From: Anadara kagoshimensis
Taxonomy: Eukaryota; Mollusca; Bivalvia; Arcoida; Arcidae
Assembly: GCA_021292105.1 (NCBI GenBank)
Contig: JACFYK010000035.1
Location: 154,501 to 218,500, forward strand
DNA: 64,000 nt
Reading direction: 5' to 3'
Shown here in pieces: positions 59,901 through 64,000 of this stretch. The notes beneath the pieces are model-generated. The model saw only the letters and a list, made by a program, of their open reading frames with translations. It did no database searches and was not told the DNA's origin. How positions within the stretch are numbered: the stretch's first letter is position 1; every line of letters starts with the position of its first letter. The position numbers and the translations under genes are program-made.

Positions 59901-61523
59901 GACGCAGATACAGAGGTACCCTAATACATGACATAGGTTAATGATGGGAGACGTTTCAGTTCTGTTGTGTATCAGGACTGCCATTACTCCAGAACTGTTG
60001 GTTGCTATGGTGCTCATACATTTCCATGGAAACAATGTTGTTACATTAAAATCTCAATTCGTTGCCACCATTTGTTCAGTCAAATTTTGCATTATAATGA
60101 GGATTTGGCAGTAAAATCGGGAGAATTATAAAGAAAAATATTGAAGAAACAGGTCTGGGAAATTCAAAATACTGTGGTGGTACGCAAGGTTGCAAAGTTA
60201 TCAAAGGGCATTATATTGAGGTTTTACTTATATGGGTAATCTACATCAACATTTTCCATGTAAGAATGTTTTAACATAGAAATGTATGGTAACTAGTCAG
60301 ATTGTCATGGTAATCCACAGTTCTGGAGAAGAAGCAGACCTGGTACAAAATGGTGAGATAAATTTCCCATTAAATAGAAGGATTCTTATATAAATATATG
60401 GTCTTTTTTCTGTAGAAATTTAGGAAGAATATCTTCTTCATTTTCCTTGTGTTATAATTTGTGTGATTTGATTTTTATATACACATAAGTTGATTTATTT
60501 ATGTGGAACATATTACTCATTAGAAATACACATCTTCACATTTATTTAGTAATATTAATACCGTCGTTGTCACATGTATATGTATGATGATGAATCTAGC
60601 TCTAATTGTCCAGAGAATTATTATTTTATGCATGCGTCTTATTTTTATATACTTATATTGTTTAGATTTACCTCCCCTTTTTGTTTTTATTTGTTAGTTG
60701 TTTATTTGATCTGATTTAGACTTGTTGATGCAGATATAACACTACTATAAACCAACTTATATTTGTGGATATTAACTTTTTTGATTCTCTTTGGTAGATT
60801 AACTTTCGCGATATTGACTAAAGCTGAATATTTGGTATAAATAATATCAATTTCAAAAACACATTTGTGTCAATCAACTTTCCCAATTTTTTTGTCCGCG
60901 CTAAACTCAGGAAAGTTAATCACATGCGTACGCTTTACAGTAATCAGAAATGTTGCAATGTTATCCTCTCTGAAACGTGTATGCACTGTTAGTGAATAAT
61001 ATAGTCAAAAGGGGCATAACCCTTGTAAGAATTAGGAGCAAGCTATATTTTTGAAAACAAGATTTTTAAAATGCTATCAAACCAAATGAATGCTTGATTT
61101 CACTTTTATTACAGTTTTTTTAGCACAATAGTGGTGCTTCAAAAATATGGAAAAATATCAAGATTTTGTTTTTTTTACTTGAAGGCCATTTTTGCATGTG
61201 GATTTAGTTACGCATCGACAGGTTATTGTATAAGATTACATGGATTAGTATGTTTGTTTTTGATTACACATATATTAATTTATACTGTTTGTTTTAGGAC
61301 CGTAGTAAAGACAATTCATCAATTTCTAAAGGAAGTGATAGTTTTGACCTAAGTCATTTAAAAACAGGAAGTGAGGTCACAGGTCACATGGCCTCATTAT
61401 CACCTGCTTCCTCGATATCAAGTTGGATGTCGATTCCATCGTCTGATTCAAAAGGTGAGAGAAAGAAATCTGCTACACAGCTGGAGATAGAGAAAAACCA
61501 CTCTCTCTTCATGGAAATGCAAG
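17560..61523 (+). CDS. PHLDB: PHLDB/LL5-like protein (partial; eight internal exons)
   Basis: Coding exons: 17560-20732, 28854-28979, 30005-30142, 53599-53790, 54349-54441, 57741-57851, 59796-59915 and 61298-61523. All internal junctions are phase 0; the model enters in phase 1 and leaves in phase 1. The strongest family signature is FDDLEFEQLE at the end of the 53599 exon, matching the LFEDLEFQQLE-type motif of vertebrate PHLDB1/PHLDB2; RLEEILSMCADYEKQ in the large exon and LEMERALLEGE in the 30005 exon also fit. Known family members (LL5alpha/beta) have an FHA domain, a serine-rich middle, coiled coils and a C-terminal PH domain. They bind PIP3 and link cortical platforms with CLASPs, ELKS and liprins to microtubule ends and focal adhesions. 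Only the middle is visible here. About 1,390 codons are already present without either end domain, so the protein is longer than the roughly 1,250-1,380-residue human forms. The name is family-level; orthology to one vertebrate paralogue is not claimed. Confidence 0.85.
20810..21340. other. Intronic sequence with a dispersed-repeat fragment
   Basis: The stretch TTTATCCCCCCACTTTTC.. at about 20817-20860 resembles one end of a dispersed repeat. No other feature seen before 21350, where a SINE-like fragment begins. Confidence 0.4.
21644..21805. mobile_element. MITE with TA target duplication (CAGTCAAACCTG ends)
   Basis: Ends CAGTCAAACCTGTCTATAAA and GGCAGGTTGGTCTG lie between TA dinucleotides. 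The same family is at 28030-28215 and, truncated, at 32382-32558. 162 bp, non-coding. Confidence 0.8.
22562..23177. repeat. 51-bp minisatellite with a 204-bp higher-order period
   Basis: About twelve copies of a 51-bp unit with GTGAGCTGTCAGTGAGCTGT and CATGTGCACATGTCTCC. Variants such as CTCTCTGTCTTGTG at 22737 and 22941 recur every four units (204 bp). As 51 is divisible by three, frames stay open on both strands; I treat this as non-coding. Confidence 0.95.
23266..23456 (-). mobile_element. SINE, family A, 5'-truncated, minus strand
   Basis: Reverse complement of the family A body and tail (GGTGTTTAACATCCCAGTC.. GACGTCACCAGCTATAGG..). Flanked by an exact 11-bp duplication, TTGGATTGCTA, at 23255-23265 and 23457-23467. 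Confidence 0.88.
23757..23801. repeat. (TA)n microsatellite
   Basis: More than twenty uninterrupted TA dinucleotides. A (CA)n run also lies at 24427-24462. The surrounding 23470-25100 is otherwise featureless intron. Confidence 0.95.
25187..25298. mobile_element. Fold-back element with 50-bp arms
   Basis: CTGTCATGTGCTGATTTTGA at 25187 pairs with TCAAAATCAGCACATGACAG ending at 25298. Arms are about 50 bp, separated by about 12 bp that repeat CACATGACA. Confidence 0.85.
25373..25532 (+). mobile_element. SINE, family A, 5'-truncated
   Basis: Body and tail match family A (AAGAACCCTGCTGTATAATG.. GACGTTAAACACCATTA followed by CACT repeats). Flanked by exact CAGAGATCACAG copies at 25361-25372 and 25533-25544. 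Confidence 0.92.
25545..25931 (+). mobile_element. SINE, family B, full length
   Basis: The tRNA-like head GTGGCCTAATGGATAAGACG and B-box-like GTTCGAGTCCCACTC are followed by the family B body ending ACGTTAAGCAACATTCAACC and an ACCA-rich tail. Flanked by CAGAGATCACAG at 25533-25544 and 25932-25943, the same 12-mer used by the adjacent SINE. Confidence 0.92.
25944..28029. other. Intronic sequence, no gene
   Basis: Weak duplication of TCTGACCCATTG(C/G)T and GTCATTGATGTGGTA blocks occurs between 26460 and 27620. From 26740 to 27280 the text is enriched in ACGTTA/CATACG words and looks like a diverged dispersed element. No convincing exon seen. Confidence 0.5.
28030..28215. mobile_element. MITE with TA target duplication (CAGTCTAACC ends)
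   Basis: CAGTCTAACCTGGCTTAAAG at the left and GACAGGTTTGACTG at the right, with TA on each side. 186 bp; same family as 21644-21805. Confidence 0.85.
28854..28979 (+). CDS. PHLDB: PHLDB-like coiled-coil exon 2
   Basis: A 126-nt exon of 42 codons in phase 0/0, after a T-rich tract ending GTCAG and before GAG|GTATGT. It encodes DSDPHHQLDALKKTK, then a leucine-heptad segment ending EAIRE. The heptad spacing (LKKTKSELLKKVNDLKQQI) predicts coiled coil. It follows the large exon in frame (ISLE|DSDP) across an 8.1-kb intron. It was assigned from phase, heptads and position rather than a family-specific motif. Confidence 0.85.
29088..29241. mobile_element. Short fold-back element
   Basis: GAATCTATTATGAGTTTATC at the left pairs with GATAAACTCATAATTGATTC at the right; the inner GGGAAATCTCGCTC pairs with GGTGAGATTTCCC. 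About 154 bp, in the intron after PHLDB-like exon 2. Confidence 0.85.
29851..29963. repeat. 22-bp tandem repeat upstream of an acceptor
   Basis: Five copies of TTTACGTTTACAAGTGGCCT plus GT, ending about 40 bases before the acceptor of PHLDB-like exon 3. Confidence 0.95.
30005..30142 (+). CDS. PHLDB: PHLDB-like coiled-coil exon 3
   Basis: A 138-nt exon of 46 codons in phase 0/0 (acceptor TTATTTCAG, donor AAA|GTAAGA). It begins LEMERALLEGEHQ, resembling the LExERALLxGE segment of vertebrate PHLDB proteins, then runs as charged coiled coil to EKAALEREK. A 22-bp tandem repeat ends about 40 bases upstream of the acceptor. The next exon of the gene is 23.5 kb away, beyond the nested SET-domain gene. 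Confidence 0.88.
30150..32380. other. Intronic sequence before the nested gene
   Basis: Contains a run of about 18 G at 30232-30249, a dispersed-repeat stretch at 30455-30690 (TCTGTCAGTCTGTCCTG.. ATATCTCGTAACTG) and scattered GGGAGGTAATC motifs at about 31190, 31525 and 31550. No exon seen. Confidence 0.55.
32382..32558. mobile_element. MITE copy, right end truncated (CAGTCAAACCTG family)
   Basis: Begins CAGTCAAACCTGCCTTAAAG after TA; the right side reads GGCCTTTATAGACAGGTTTA without the final ACTG. A (TG)n microsatellite follows at about 32741-32769. Confidence 0.7.
33014..33025. promoter_or_regulatory. NRF1-type palindrome, probable core promoter of the nested gene
   Basis: CGCGCATGCGCA matches the NRF1 consensus YGCGCAYGCGCR exactly and stands out in an AT-rich window. 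A CCATGTT (YY1-like CCATNTT) follows at 33044-33050 and overlaps the proposed first ATG (33045). No TATA box was seen. NRF1 plus YY1 sites close to the start are typical of TATA-less animal promoters. The start of transcription is inferred to lie around 33.02-33.04 kb. Confidence 0.5.
33045..33095 (+). CDS. Nested SET gene exon 1 (start codon exon)
   Basis: ATG at 33045 opens 17 codons (MFPETSMSTTCDRKRNA) up to a strong GT|AAGT donor at 33096, phase 0. A second in-frame ATG is at 33063. The exon lies 20 bases after the NRF1 palindrome. A separate candidate 5' exon, 33831-33904 (acceptor TTTTTCCAG, donor ATG|GTAAGT), contains stops in the frame from exon 1 and would only fit as an alternative untranslated or ATG-supplying exon. 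Confidence 0.5.
33045..47636 (+). CDS. Nested KMT5A/SETD8-like SET-domain lysine methyltransferase
   Basis: Nine-exon model inside the PHLDB-like intron, same strand: 33045-33095, 35273-35303, 36787-36946, 38481-38691, 40404-40674, 40965-41072, 44537-44632, 45422-45517, 47383-47636. These total 1,278 nt: 425 codons and a TAG. The SET core is split over exons 3 and 4: GFGVFATK (cofactor-binding GxGV), CYMYYF, KTCCIDATD, NRLCRYLND and YDYGD with the expected tyrosines. This most resembles KMT5A, which monomethylates histone H4 lysine 20, and the many KMT5A-like paralogues of fish and invertebrates. The usual NHS after the RL motif is NDS here, as I recall for those paralogues, so substrate is unknown. 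A Ser/acidic tail from duplicated exons and a C-terminal tryptophan-rich Myb/SANT-like segment follow. Splice choices at exons 2 and 5 are inferred from frame and need transcript support; an alternative is a decayed gene copy. Confidence 0.72.
33476..33760 (+). mobile_element. Two tandem tRNA-like SINE heads
   Basis: Heads at about 33476-33540 (TTAGTGGTAGAGCAATCGCC) and 33676-33745 (GGGTAGCTCAGTGGTAGAGC, with GGTCCCGGGTTTGATCC). They lie between nested-gene exon 1 and the possible 5' exon at 33831. The second has the best B-box of the family. Confidence 0.65.
33905..35260. other. Nested-gene intron, few features
   Basis: A tRNA-like fragment (TTCAGTTGGTATACCGTC) is near 34650. A CACACATGCAACTCACTAC stretch at 35071-35100 matches the tandem repeat at 41.1-41.6 kb. 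Nothing else. Confidence 0.55.
35273..35303 (+). CDS. Nested SET gene exon 2 (31-nt microexon)
   Basis: Two acceptors five bases apart are possible: TTTCAG (exon from 35268, 36 nt) and CTTAG (exon from 35273, 31 nt). The donor is AAA|GTAAGT at 35304. Only the 31-nt form joins phase 0 exon 1 to the phase 1 acceptor of exon 3, giving SKHIRSNISQ and then R-FGVFA at the junction. The 36-nt form has the better acceptor but would shift the frame. A real but uncertain exon. Confidence 0.45.
35493..35837 (+). mobile_element. SINE, family A, full length, exact 12-bp target duplication
   Basis: 345 bp. The tRNA-like head is GCGGTAGCTAAGTTGGTAGA with a good B-box GGTTCGAACCC. The body contains GACCCAAGACTTAAAAGTGG and CTGTATAATGCCATCAGCGC; the 3' end is GACGTTAAACACCATTA with an ATCA-type tail. 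TCATCAATTACA flanks it at 35481-35492 and 35838-35849. The best reference copy of the family here. Confidence 0.93.
36787..36946 (+). CDS. Nested SET gene exon 3 (first half of SET domain)
   Basis: A 160-nt exon, acceptor TTTTGGTAG, donor TTG|GTACGT. It encodes FGVFATKTFYKGDFLLEY, a basic helix (EEAVERKKKQKNN) and CYMYYFRYREKTC. In human KMT5A the aligned segment has GRGVIATKQF and CYMYYFQY, so this is the cofactor-binding start of the SET fold and its first tyrosine cluster. It leaves in phase 2; the split codon with exon 4 gives a second Cys (KTCC-IDATD). Confidence 0.88.
37090..37956. mobile_element. Non-autonomous DNA element (CAGGGCTCTAC ends)
   Basis: Begins CAGGGCTCTACAATGCGAGT and ends GCAATCGTAGAGCCCTG, complementary over the terminal 11-15 bp. 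TAGAT flanks both ends (37085-37089, 37957-37961). The interior has inverted GCGAGT/ACTCGC and CTAGTAAAC motifs and no transposase. It sits in the intron that splits the SET domain. Confidence 0.78.
38481..38691 (+). CDS. Nested SET gene exon 4 (second half of SET domain)
   Basis: A 211-nt exon with acceptor TTTGTCAG just after an ATT-trinucleotide run and donor CTG|GTAAGT, phase 0. It encodes IDATDTNNRLCRYLNDS, a Cys-containing strand and KGQEIRYDYGDADKN, ending in LEWRNL. IDAT, the asparagine-containing RYLND loop and YDYGD are the SET pseudoknot and catalytic tyrosine motifs. The family-typical histidine of NHS is replaced by Asp. Confidence 0.9.
38692..40403. other. Nested-gene intron 4
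   Basis: A run of about 16 G at 38772-38787 and a SINE-like fragment on the minus strand near 39640-39760 (TGGTTTTCTCTGGGTACTCC). If a frame-correcting exon was missed, it would be here, but I did not find one. Confidence 0.5.
40404..40674 (+). CDS. Nested SET gene exon 5 (serine/acidic repeat exon)
   Basis: Encodes DSDPFELNQPKK and then a low-complexity run from a roughly 24-nt tandem repeat (unit DSSSESEY, about six copies, 40535-40655). Donor GAGGGG|GTAAGA at 40675, phase 1. The better-looking acceptor, ATTTTTGCAG at 40425, is phase 1, but the preceding exon ends in phase 0. The acceptor CATTATTTAG at 40403 restores the frame and adds YFINIFA. Either 40403 is used or an extra exon of 3n+1 bases was missed. 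The SD/SE repeats would suit casein-kinase-2 type phosphorylation. Confidence 0.65.
40965..41072 (+). CDS. Nested SET gene exon 6 (acidic exon copy 1)
   Basis: A 108-nt exon in phase 1/1 (acceptor CACTTCCAG, donor AAAG|GTAAGA). It encodes VLTQKEDGHDDADGDIHD, then a serine/threonine stretch ending DDDSSFEK. First of three duplicated exons; the intronic bases on both sides are shared with copy 2. An upstream acceptor TTGGTTTCAG at 40931 is possible, but the homology of the copies favours 40964. Confidence 0.75.
41105..41590. repeat. CACACATGCAACTCACTAC tandem repeat
   Basis: Imperfect 60-130-bp repeat built from CACACATGCAACTCA, CTACTTTCTATGACACACA and CAGTACATAAGTA(C/A)(C/A)TA. Starts just after acidic exon copy 1 and runs up to the inverted-repeat element. 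Confidence 0.85.
41596..44256. mobile_element. 2.66-kb terminal-inverted-repeat element with TA target duplication
   Basis: The left terminus GCTGAGTCATTCTCAAAAAA continues TGGCTAAATTT; the right terminus is its complement over 31 bp with two mismatches. TA flanks both ends (41594-41595, 44257-44258). The interior is AT-rich with no transposase frame. It is unusually full of GTAACAG / CTGTTAC words (at least a dozen between 42175 and 44060), forward in most of the element and reversed at 43685-43740. A degenerate GATGGGGTGAAGATAG repeat lies at 43195-43350. Superfamily is inferred only from the TA. Confidence 0.82.
44537..44632 (+). CDS. Nested SET gene exon 7 (acidic exon copy 2)
   Basis: A 96-nt exon of 32 codons in phase 1/1 (acceptor TTACTTTCAG, donor AAAG|GTAAGA). 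It encodes DLIQREDGLHDDDDDEYCPI and ends TDDDSASEK, clearly homologous to copy 1. The intron before it carries a 2.66-kb inverted-repeat element, and the exon sits about 280 bases after that element. Confidence 0.75.
44808..45189. mobile_element. hAT-like MITE (TAGGGGTGTAACG ends)
   Basis: TAGGGGTGTAACG at the left and CGTTACACCCCTA at the right are exact complements. 8-bp flanks GTTGTTAG and ATTGTTAC agree at six of eight positions, as expected for an aged hAT-type duplication. 382 bp, between acidic exon copies 2 and 3. Confidence 0.82.
45422..45517 (+). CDS. Nested SET gene exon 8 (acidic exon copy 3)
   Basis: A 96-nt exon, the same length and phase (1/1) as copy 2 (acceptor TTTACTTCCAG, donor AAAG|GTAAGG). 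It encodes DLIQKEDMCDDEDDNKHYPT and ends NNGCSFEK. The third member of the exon triplication, and more diverged from the others. Confidence 0.75.
45518..46766. other. Nested-gene intron 8
   Basis: AT-rich sequence with no repeat or exon that I can support. Confidence 0.5.
46779..47113 (-). mobile_element. SINE, family A, nearly full length, minus strand
   Basis: Reverse complement of the family A copy at 35493-35837 through to a decayed head. Flanks TGATTCATGTAA (46767-46778) and TGATTCACATAA (47114-47125) agree at ten of twelve positions. Confidence 0.85.
47383..47636 (+). CDS. Nested SET gene exon 9 (C-terminal Myb/SANT-like segment and stop)
   Basis: The acceptor CTATTTTTCCAG at 47382 is phase 1 and fits exon 8. 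The product begins VLRKEKKIVIMQP and ends in KKC followed by TAG at 47634. The segment HKWSKKEKMALECQF, then about 20 residues later CLNAI, then WKNIKYAVKNLI is a tryptophan-spaced helical pattern like the C-terminal Myb/SANT-type segment of many uncharacterised fish and invertebrate proteins. Another acceptor at 47306 would add an acidic stretch (HSNDENVHVSDSESENED) in the same frame but is phase 0. The only polyadenylation-like hexamer seen close by is ATTAAA near 47656. Confidence 0.75.
47786..49271. mobile_element. GCTCACCTG...CAGGTGAGC element with internal 165-bp tandem array
   Basis: Opens TTTTTAGCTCACCTGAGCC with a hairpin (GCTCACCTGAGCC / GGCTCAAGTGAGC), then a GTCGTCGTCGT run. Closes CAGGTGAGCGATGTGGCCCT and GGGCCTCTTG. 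Five copies of a roughly 165-bp unit containing CTCAAAAACTATTAGGCC and GGAAGCATCCTCAGGTAGTG occupy 48045-48800. No coding frame. Family resemblance to elements widespread in bivalves is from memory. Confidence 0.8.
49481..49612. mobile_element. Short MITE-like inverted repeat
   Basis: TCTTGTCCTGCCACCATAAG near the left pairs with CTTATGGTGGCAAGACA at the right over about 20 bp. About 130 bp. Confidence 0.65.
49725..50105 (-). mobile_element. Degraded SINE, family B, minus strand
   Basis: Starts with the complement of the family B tail (ATGTCGCATCAGCAAATTTT) and ends with the complement of the tRNA-like head (GCCTTAACCACTCGTCCATC). Heavily diverged. Confidence 0.65.
50106..53598. other. PHLDB-like intron downstream of the nested gene
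   Basis: Dispersed-repeat stretch at 50490-50670 (CTGTCTGTCTGTCCCAATAT, then AACTTGGCACAAATG), tRNA-like heads at 50826-50900 and 52312-52390, a (GT)n run at 52072-52097, and a degenerate GGACCAAGTCAGTCTTGAAT repeat at 52555-52800. No exon seen until 53599. Confidence 0.6.
53599..53790 (+). CDS. PHLDB: PHLDB-like coiled-coil exon 4 (FDDLEFEQLE motif)
   Basis: A 192-nt exon of 64 codons in phase 0/0 (acceptor TTTTTTCAG, donor GAG|GTATAC). It encodes a charged coiled coil including LLESCSKDEEDNLLEKFQKQ and ends in KLFDDLEFEQLE, the best family diagnostic in the window. In vertebrate PHLDB1/2 the equivalent block likewise ends in an LEFQQLE motif just before a basic coiled coil. The donor is a weaker GTATAC form. 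Confidence 0.92.
54349..54441 (+). CDS. PHLDB: PHLDB-like coiled-coil exon 5
   Basis: A 93-nt exon of 31 codons in phase 0/0. The acceptor is CTATTAAG, a less usual AAG; the donor is GAG|GTAAGT. The product runs SEAKYEEDKERIQRALMKEQ to EKYRSRE. Its last 20 or so bases and the donor itself recur in tandem through the start of the next intron. Only the first donor keeps the frame open: reading past it gives V-S-H-D-stop. Confidence 0.88.
54430..54730. repeat. Tandem array of an exon end and its 5' splice site
   Basis: ATACAGATCAAGGGAGGTAA spans the last bases of PHLDB-like exon 5 and its donor. It recurs about nine more times at 30-35-bp spacing with variants (GGTCAAGGGGGTAAG, GATCAAGGAAGGTAAG). 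Most copies keep a donor-like GGTAAG. Confidence 0.93.
54880..57644. mobile_element. GCTCACCTG...CAGGTGAGC element with internal 145-bp tandem array
   Basis: Opens TTTAGCTCACCTGACCGAAG with a hairpin (GACC..GGTC..GTGAGC) and a (GTGC)n run. Closes CAGGTGAGCGTATCAGGCCC and GGACCTCTTG. Inside, about 14 copies of a ~145-bp unit (GGTTAATTATCTCGAAAACT, GGTATTGATACAACGATCAT, GGTCATGGGTTCAAAGGTCA) fill 55440-57560. Same end structure as 47786-49271 but a different internal unit. Confidence 0.82.
57741..57851 (+). CDS. PHLDB: PHLDB-like coiled-coil exon 6
   Basis: A 111-nt exon of 37 codons in phase 0/0 (acceptor TCATTGTAG, donor AAG|GTGATT). It encodes a basic coiled coil, NRLQQIDSQQKDMFHGAKRN to RRQNLVEEFRK. 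The acceptor lies about 96 bases after a large repeat element that ends near 57644. The GTGATT donor is weak. Confidence 0.85.
57852..58243. other. Intronic sequence with short repeats
   Basis: Imperfect GATAGAACCTTATGATTAG repeats at 57870-58000; otherwise featureless. Confidence 0.5.
58244..58480. repeat. 26-27-bp tandem repeat
   Basis: About nine copies of CATCTTTAACTTGTTACCAT plus AGCAAC, with a CCACAGGGAC variant in the middle. Confidence 0.92.
58573..59562. repeat. 31-bp minisatellite, about 31 copies
   Basis: Unit TTTATCAAATGTTTGAAACA plus CTGAACCAAAA. Copies vary at the AACCA/AACGA/AATGA position and by single-base indels. It fills most of the intron before exon 7. Confidence 0.95.
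59796..59915 (+). CDS. PHLDB: PHLDB-like exon 7
   Basis: A 120-nt exon of 40 codons in phase 0/0 (acceptor CTTTTTAG, donor GAG|GTACCC). It opens as coiled coil (EKDKLSQLIKKIQEISKSL) and passes into a non-helical acidic/serine stretch, EEMLDFSRLSSDADTE. That corresponds in position to the end of the coiled-coil block in vertebrate homologues. Confidence 0.85.
60045..60232 (-). mobile_element. Diverged MITE related to 9052-9224
   Basis: The right side reads GGGCATTATATTGAGGTTTT, the complement of the left end of the 9052 element (AAAACCTTGTTATAATGCCC). The left side has TAAAATCTCAATTCG. Strongly decayed. Confidence 0.5.
60233..61297. other. Intronic sequence before exon 8
   Basis: A possible fold-back remnant lies at 60770-60915 (AACTTTCGCGATATTG and GGAAAGTTAATCAC). 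Nothing else supportable. Confidence 0.45.
61298..61523 (+). CDS. PHLDB: PHLDB-like exon 8 (serine-rich linker)
   Basis: A 226-nt exon entering in phase 0 and leaving in phase 1 (acceptor TGTTTTAG, donor AAG|GTAATG). The 75 codons are a serine-rich linker (SLSPASSISSWMSIPSSDSK) ending in EIEKNHSLFMEMQ. No further convincing exon was seen before the window ends, so the C-terminal PH domain is expected downstream. Confidence 0.8.
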
Positions 61524-62654
61524 GTAATGGCTTGCTTCATACACTGGAGGTCCAACAATAAAAATAATGAGTTATCTTCCTTGTTTCATTTTATTTCAGT
61601 TATCTACCCTTTTTTTCATCAAATGTATCAGTTACTTTTATTATTTTGAGAAGAACTATCTGACCCTTATAGACATTTCACCTTTGAACTTTTGACCTCT
61701 AAATTTATAAATGATGTTATATTATAGGAGGTCTTTATAATGGGAACCATATGAAACAATACAATATTACAATTTGTGTTCAAGACAGTTTAATTGTTAC
61801 CATGACAATAAAACATTTCTATGTTGACCACATCAATTAGAATGTCAAAAAAAATCCAGTGTTATCAGGGAGTAAATAATAGTTTCCATGACAATTACAT
61901 GTTGTGTTGAAATTAATAATCCAGTGATATTGTATTGTCTCATGGGATTTTCATTTTGTCCCTTAATGTATCAGCCATTTAATGACATAATGTCAGACAT
62001 TCTGCCATGAAAGAACAAAAATAAAATGAAACAGGAGGTGAATTCATTGTTTATATAATGTTGTAATTAATTTTGGCTGTTTTGATCACATGACTATCAT
62101 ATGATTATCATGTGATATGCTTTTAAATGTTGTAAATAATTATTAGAGAATTTTATATGATATTTTCTGGTTAAGTAAGGGGGACAACTCCTGAAAGCAT
62201 AGAAATGTCATATTTTCTCATGAAACAATAATGTACAAACGATAAAACAAATTTATTAATTTAAATGTTAATTTTATAAATAAAAAAAAATCAGAAAAAT
62301 ATTTTGATAGCAAGCATGTTGTGTTAGATCTTCAGTGTAAATATTATGCTTTTTAATCTATTTTGTTTAATTCAGAGATGTGACCAGAATGTTGACTTAA
62401 CCCCCAAAGTTTAGATACTTTTGTGTAGCCTATAACCCCAATAGACTAGAAGATCAACCCAAACATAAATGACAATAGAATGTTCCATTGAAAATTCAGG
62501 GTGGACTGGCACTTCAGAGGGTGCTGCTAAATCCATTTCAGAGAATATTATGAGATATCCTATATGAGAGAGCACTAAAACCTGTAATAAGCCGAGGATT
62601 AGGTTCAACAATGTATCCCTGTTTGTGCAGAACAATTATTTCAAATTCCCTTAC
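61524..62654. other. Intronic sequence after exon 8
   Basis: AT-rich, with isolated GGGGGACAACTCC-type motifs; no exon with a plausible PH-domain signature. Confidence 0.5.
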
Positions 62655-62935
62655 ATGAATTGTATTAAAGCATTCTAATCACTGATTGGCCAGCCACTCA
62701 GGTTACTGATTCGTCAACCAATCTGGGTCTTTTTGGTAAAACTTTCTGGGTTATGATTGATAAAGCTTTCTGGGTACTGATTGGTCAACCATTCTGGTTT
62801 CTTCTGATTAACCAGTGTCTGGTTACTGATTGGTCAAATATTTTGGTAGCTGATTAACCAACCATTCTGATCACTGATTGGTCAGCCATTCTACTCTGAT
62901 TGGTCAATCATTCTGGTCACTGATTGGTTTATATT
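62655..62935. repeat. CACTGATTGGTCAACCATTCTGG tandem repeat
   Basis: About ten imperfect copies of a 25-35-bp unit built on CTGATTGGTCAACCATTCTG. Confidence 0.85.
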
Positions 62936-63107
62936 AATAATTAACATAAATTTATAATTTTTCTTATTCATGCTTTCATGTGTTATATATAATACACAAT
63001 ATGTTGGAATACAGAGATTCTGGTAAATATCAGTGCTGCAGATAACTGATTTATATACTTATATAGATATACAAGGCCAATACAACAAAATTATGTGTTA
63101 TATATAG

Positions 63108-63310
63108 TTTTCAGAAAGAAGGTATATTATAAAACTGAAAAATACCTCTTGAAGTACTTACATTTTCAGAAACTCAAAAGTATTTTTGGAAATCAGAATT
63201 ATGAAAATTCCTCTTAAAGTACCTAACTTTTCAGAAACCAAGATATTTTTAGAAACAAAAATTAAAAAAATTCCGCTTGAAGTACTTAAGTTTTCTGAAA
63301 CAAAACCATT
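63108..63310. repeat. About 65-bp tandem repeat, three copies
   Basis: AATACCTCTTGAAGTACTTA and TTTTCAGAAAC recur at about 63142, 63206 and 63270. The rest of the window to 64000 is unremarkable intron. Confidence 0.8.
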
Positions 63311-64000
63311 TTTTAATATCAAATTTTTTAGGTCTGATCTGTCTGTAATTGTTGTAAATTTAGAATGTCATATTATTTTGTTGACATTATTGTTGTTTGG
63401 TTAAAAATATGAATTGCCTCGAATTTCTGTTTTATGGATTTTAAACAAATTTTACTTGCACTTTCCATAATGAAAACAAAGTAAATACAGGTAAATAAAA
63501 GGTCCAGTTTAGTTTGGATAAAAATTATTATTATCTCCCTTGATGGATATGAATACATCATTTTGTCCTGCCTTGTATATCATTGTACACTAATTCACAT
63601 TATAATATGATAGTTATAATTGGTATAATTGTATATTTAGAGTTTTTGTTTTGTTTTGCACTTTTTAAAGATTGACTAATTTTATACATAACCTGGTGTT
63701 AGATTGTAGTACTAATACTAGTATGGGGAGACAACTCTATATTCCTGTTTTGTTTCGTGACATTTGGTTATATCTTACTATCTTTGTATGACGTTTTTAT
63801 TTTGTAGTGTTTTATAATTTGTTTATGTAGCTAAGGCAAACAGTTATCTTTGTTTTATTTTATGTTGCTTAGCAACACAAGTCAATACACCTTATATAAA
63901 TGATCGCATGGCAACAGGGATATCTATAGTCTTAAACTTTATAAAACAATATAATATCAAATATTGGTTATGGTGAAAACATTTCAAGTAACCCAAAATT

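Overview
The window is eukaryotic genomic DNA, AT-rich and about nine-tenths non-coding, with GT-AG introns, many microsatellites and minisatellites, and dispersed repeats. Several repeats look molluscan, and bivalve in particular: elements opening with GCTCACCTG and closing with CAGGTGAGC, tRNA-headed SINEs ending in GACGTTAAACACCATTA or GACGTTAAGCAAC, and a scattered GGGAGRTAAC motif. I infer a bivalve mollusc; the species cannot be told from the sequence alone.

Nearly the whole window is the middle of one plus-strand gene, a PHLDB/LL5-type protein (pleckstrin homology-like domain family B). Eight coding exons are visible: one very large exon (17560-20732) and seven short coiled-coil exons (28854-28979, 30005-30142, 53599-53790, 54349-54441, 57741-57851, 59796-59915, 61298-61523). 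They give about 1,390 codons, and every junction between consecutive exons is phase-compatible. The N-terminal FHA-domain exons and the C-terminal PH-domain exons were not found and probably lie outside the window. Bases 1-17559 are intron.

The 23.5-kb intron between 30142 and 53599 holds a second complete-looking gene on the same strand. It encodes a KMT5A/SETD8-like SET-domain methyltransferase with a serine/acidic tail made of three duplicated exons and a C-terminal tryptophan-rich, Myb-like segment. Its likely promoter at about 33.0 kb has a perfect NRF1 palindrome. A nine-exon model (33045-47636) gives one open frame of 425 codons plus stop. Two of its splice acceptors are ambiguous.

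The rest is repeat-driven. SINEs with exact target duplications lie at 23.3, 25.4, 25.5, 35.5 and 46.8 kb. Fold-back elements and MITEs lie at 5.8, 9.1, 10.9, 11.1, 17.1, 21.6, 25.2, 28.0, 29.1, 44.8 and 49.5 kb. A 2.66-kb terminal-inverted-repeat element (41596-44256) separates two of the duplicated exons. Two large elements carry internal tandem arrays (47.8-49.3 and 54.9-57.6 kb). Minisatellites have units of 22, 26, 27, 31, 51 and 104 bp. One tandem array (54.43-54.73 kb) has copied the 5' splice site of a coding exon about nine times. No rRNA gene, functional tRNA, CRISPR array, viral gene or intact transposase was seen.
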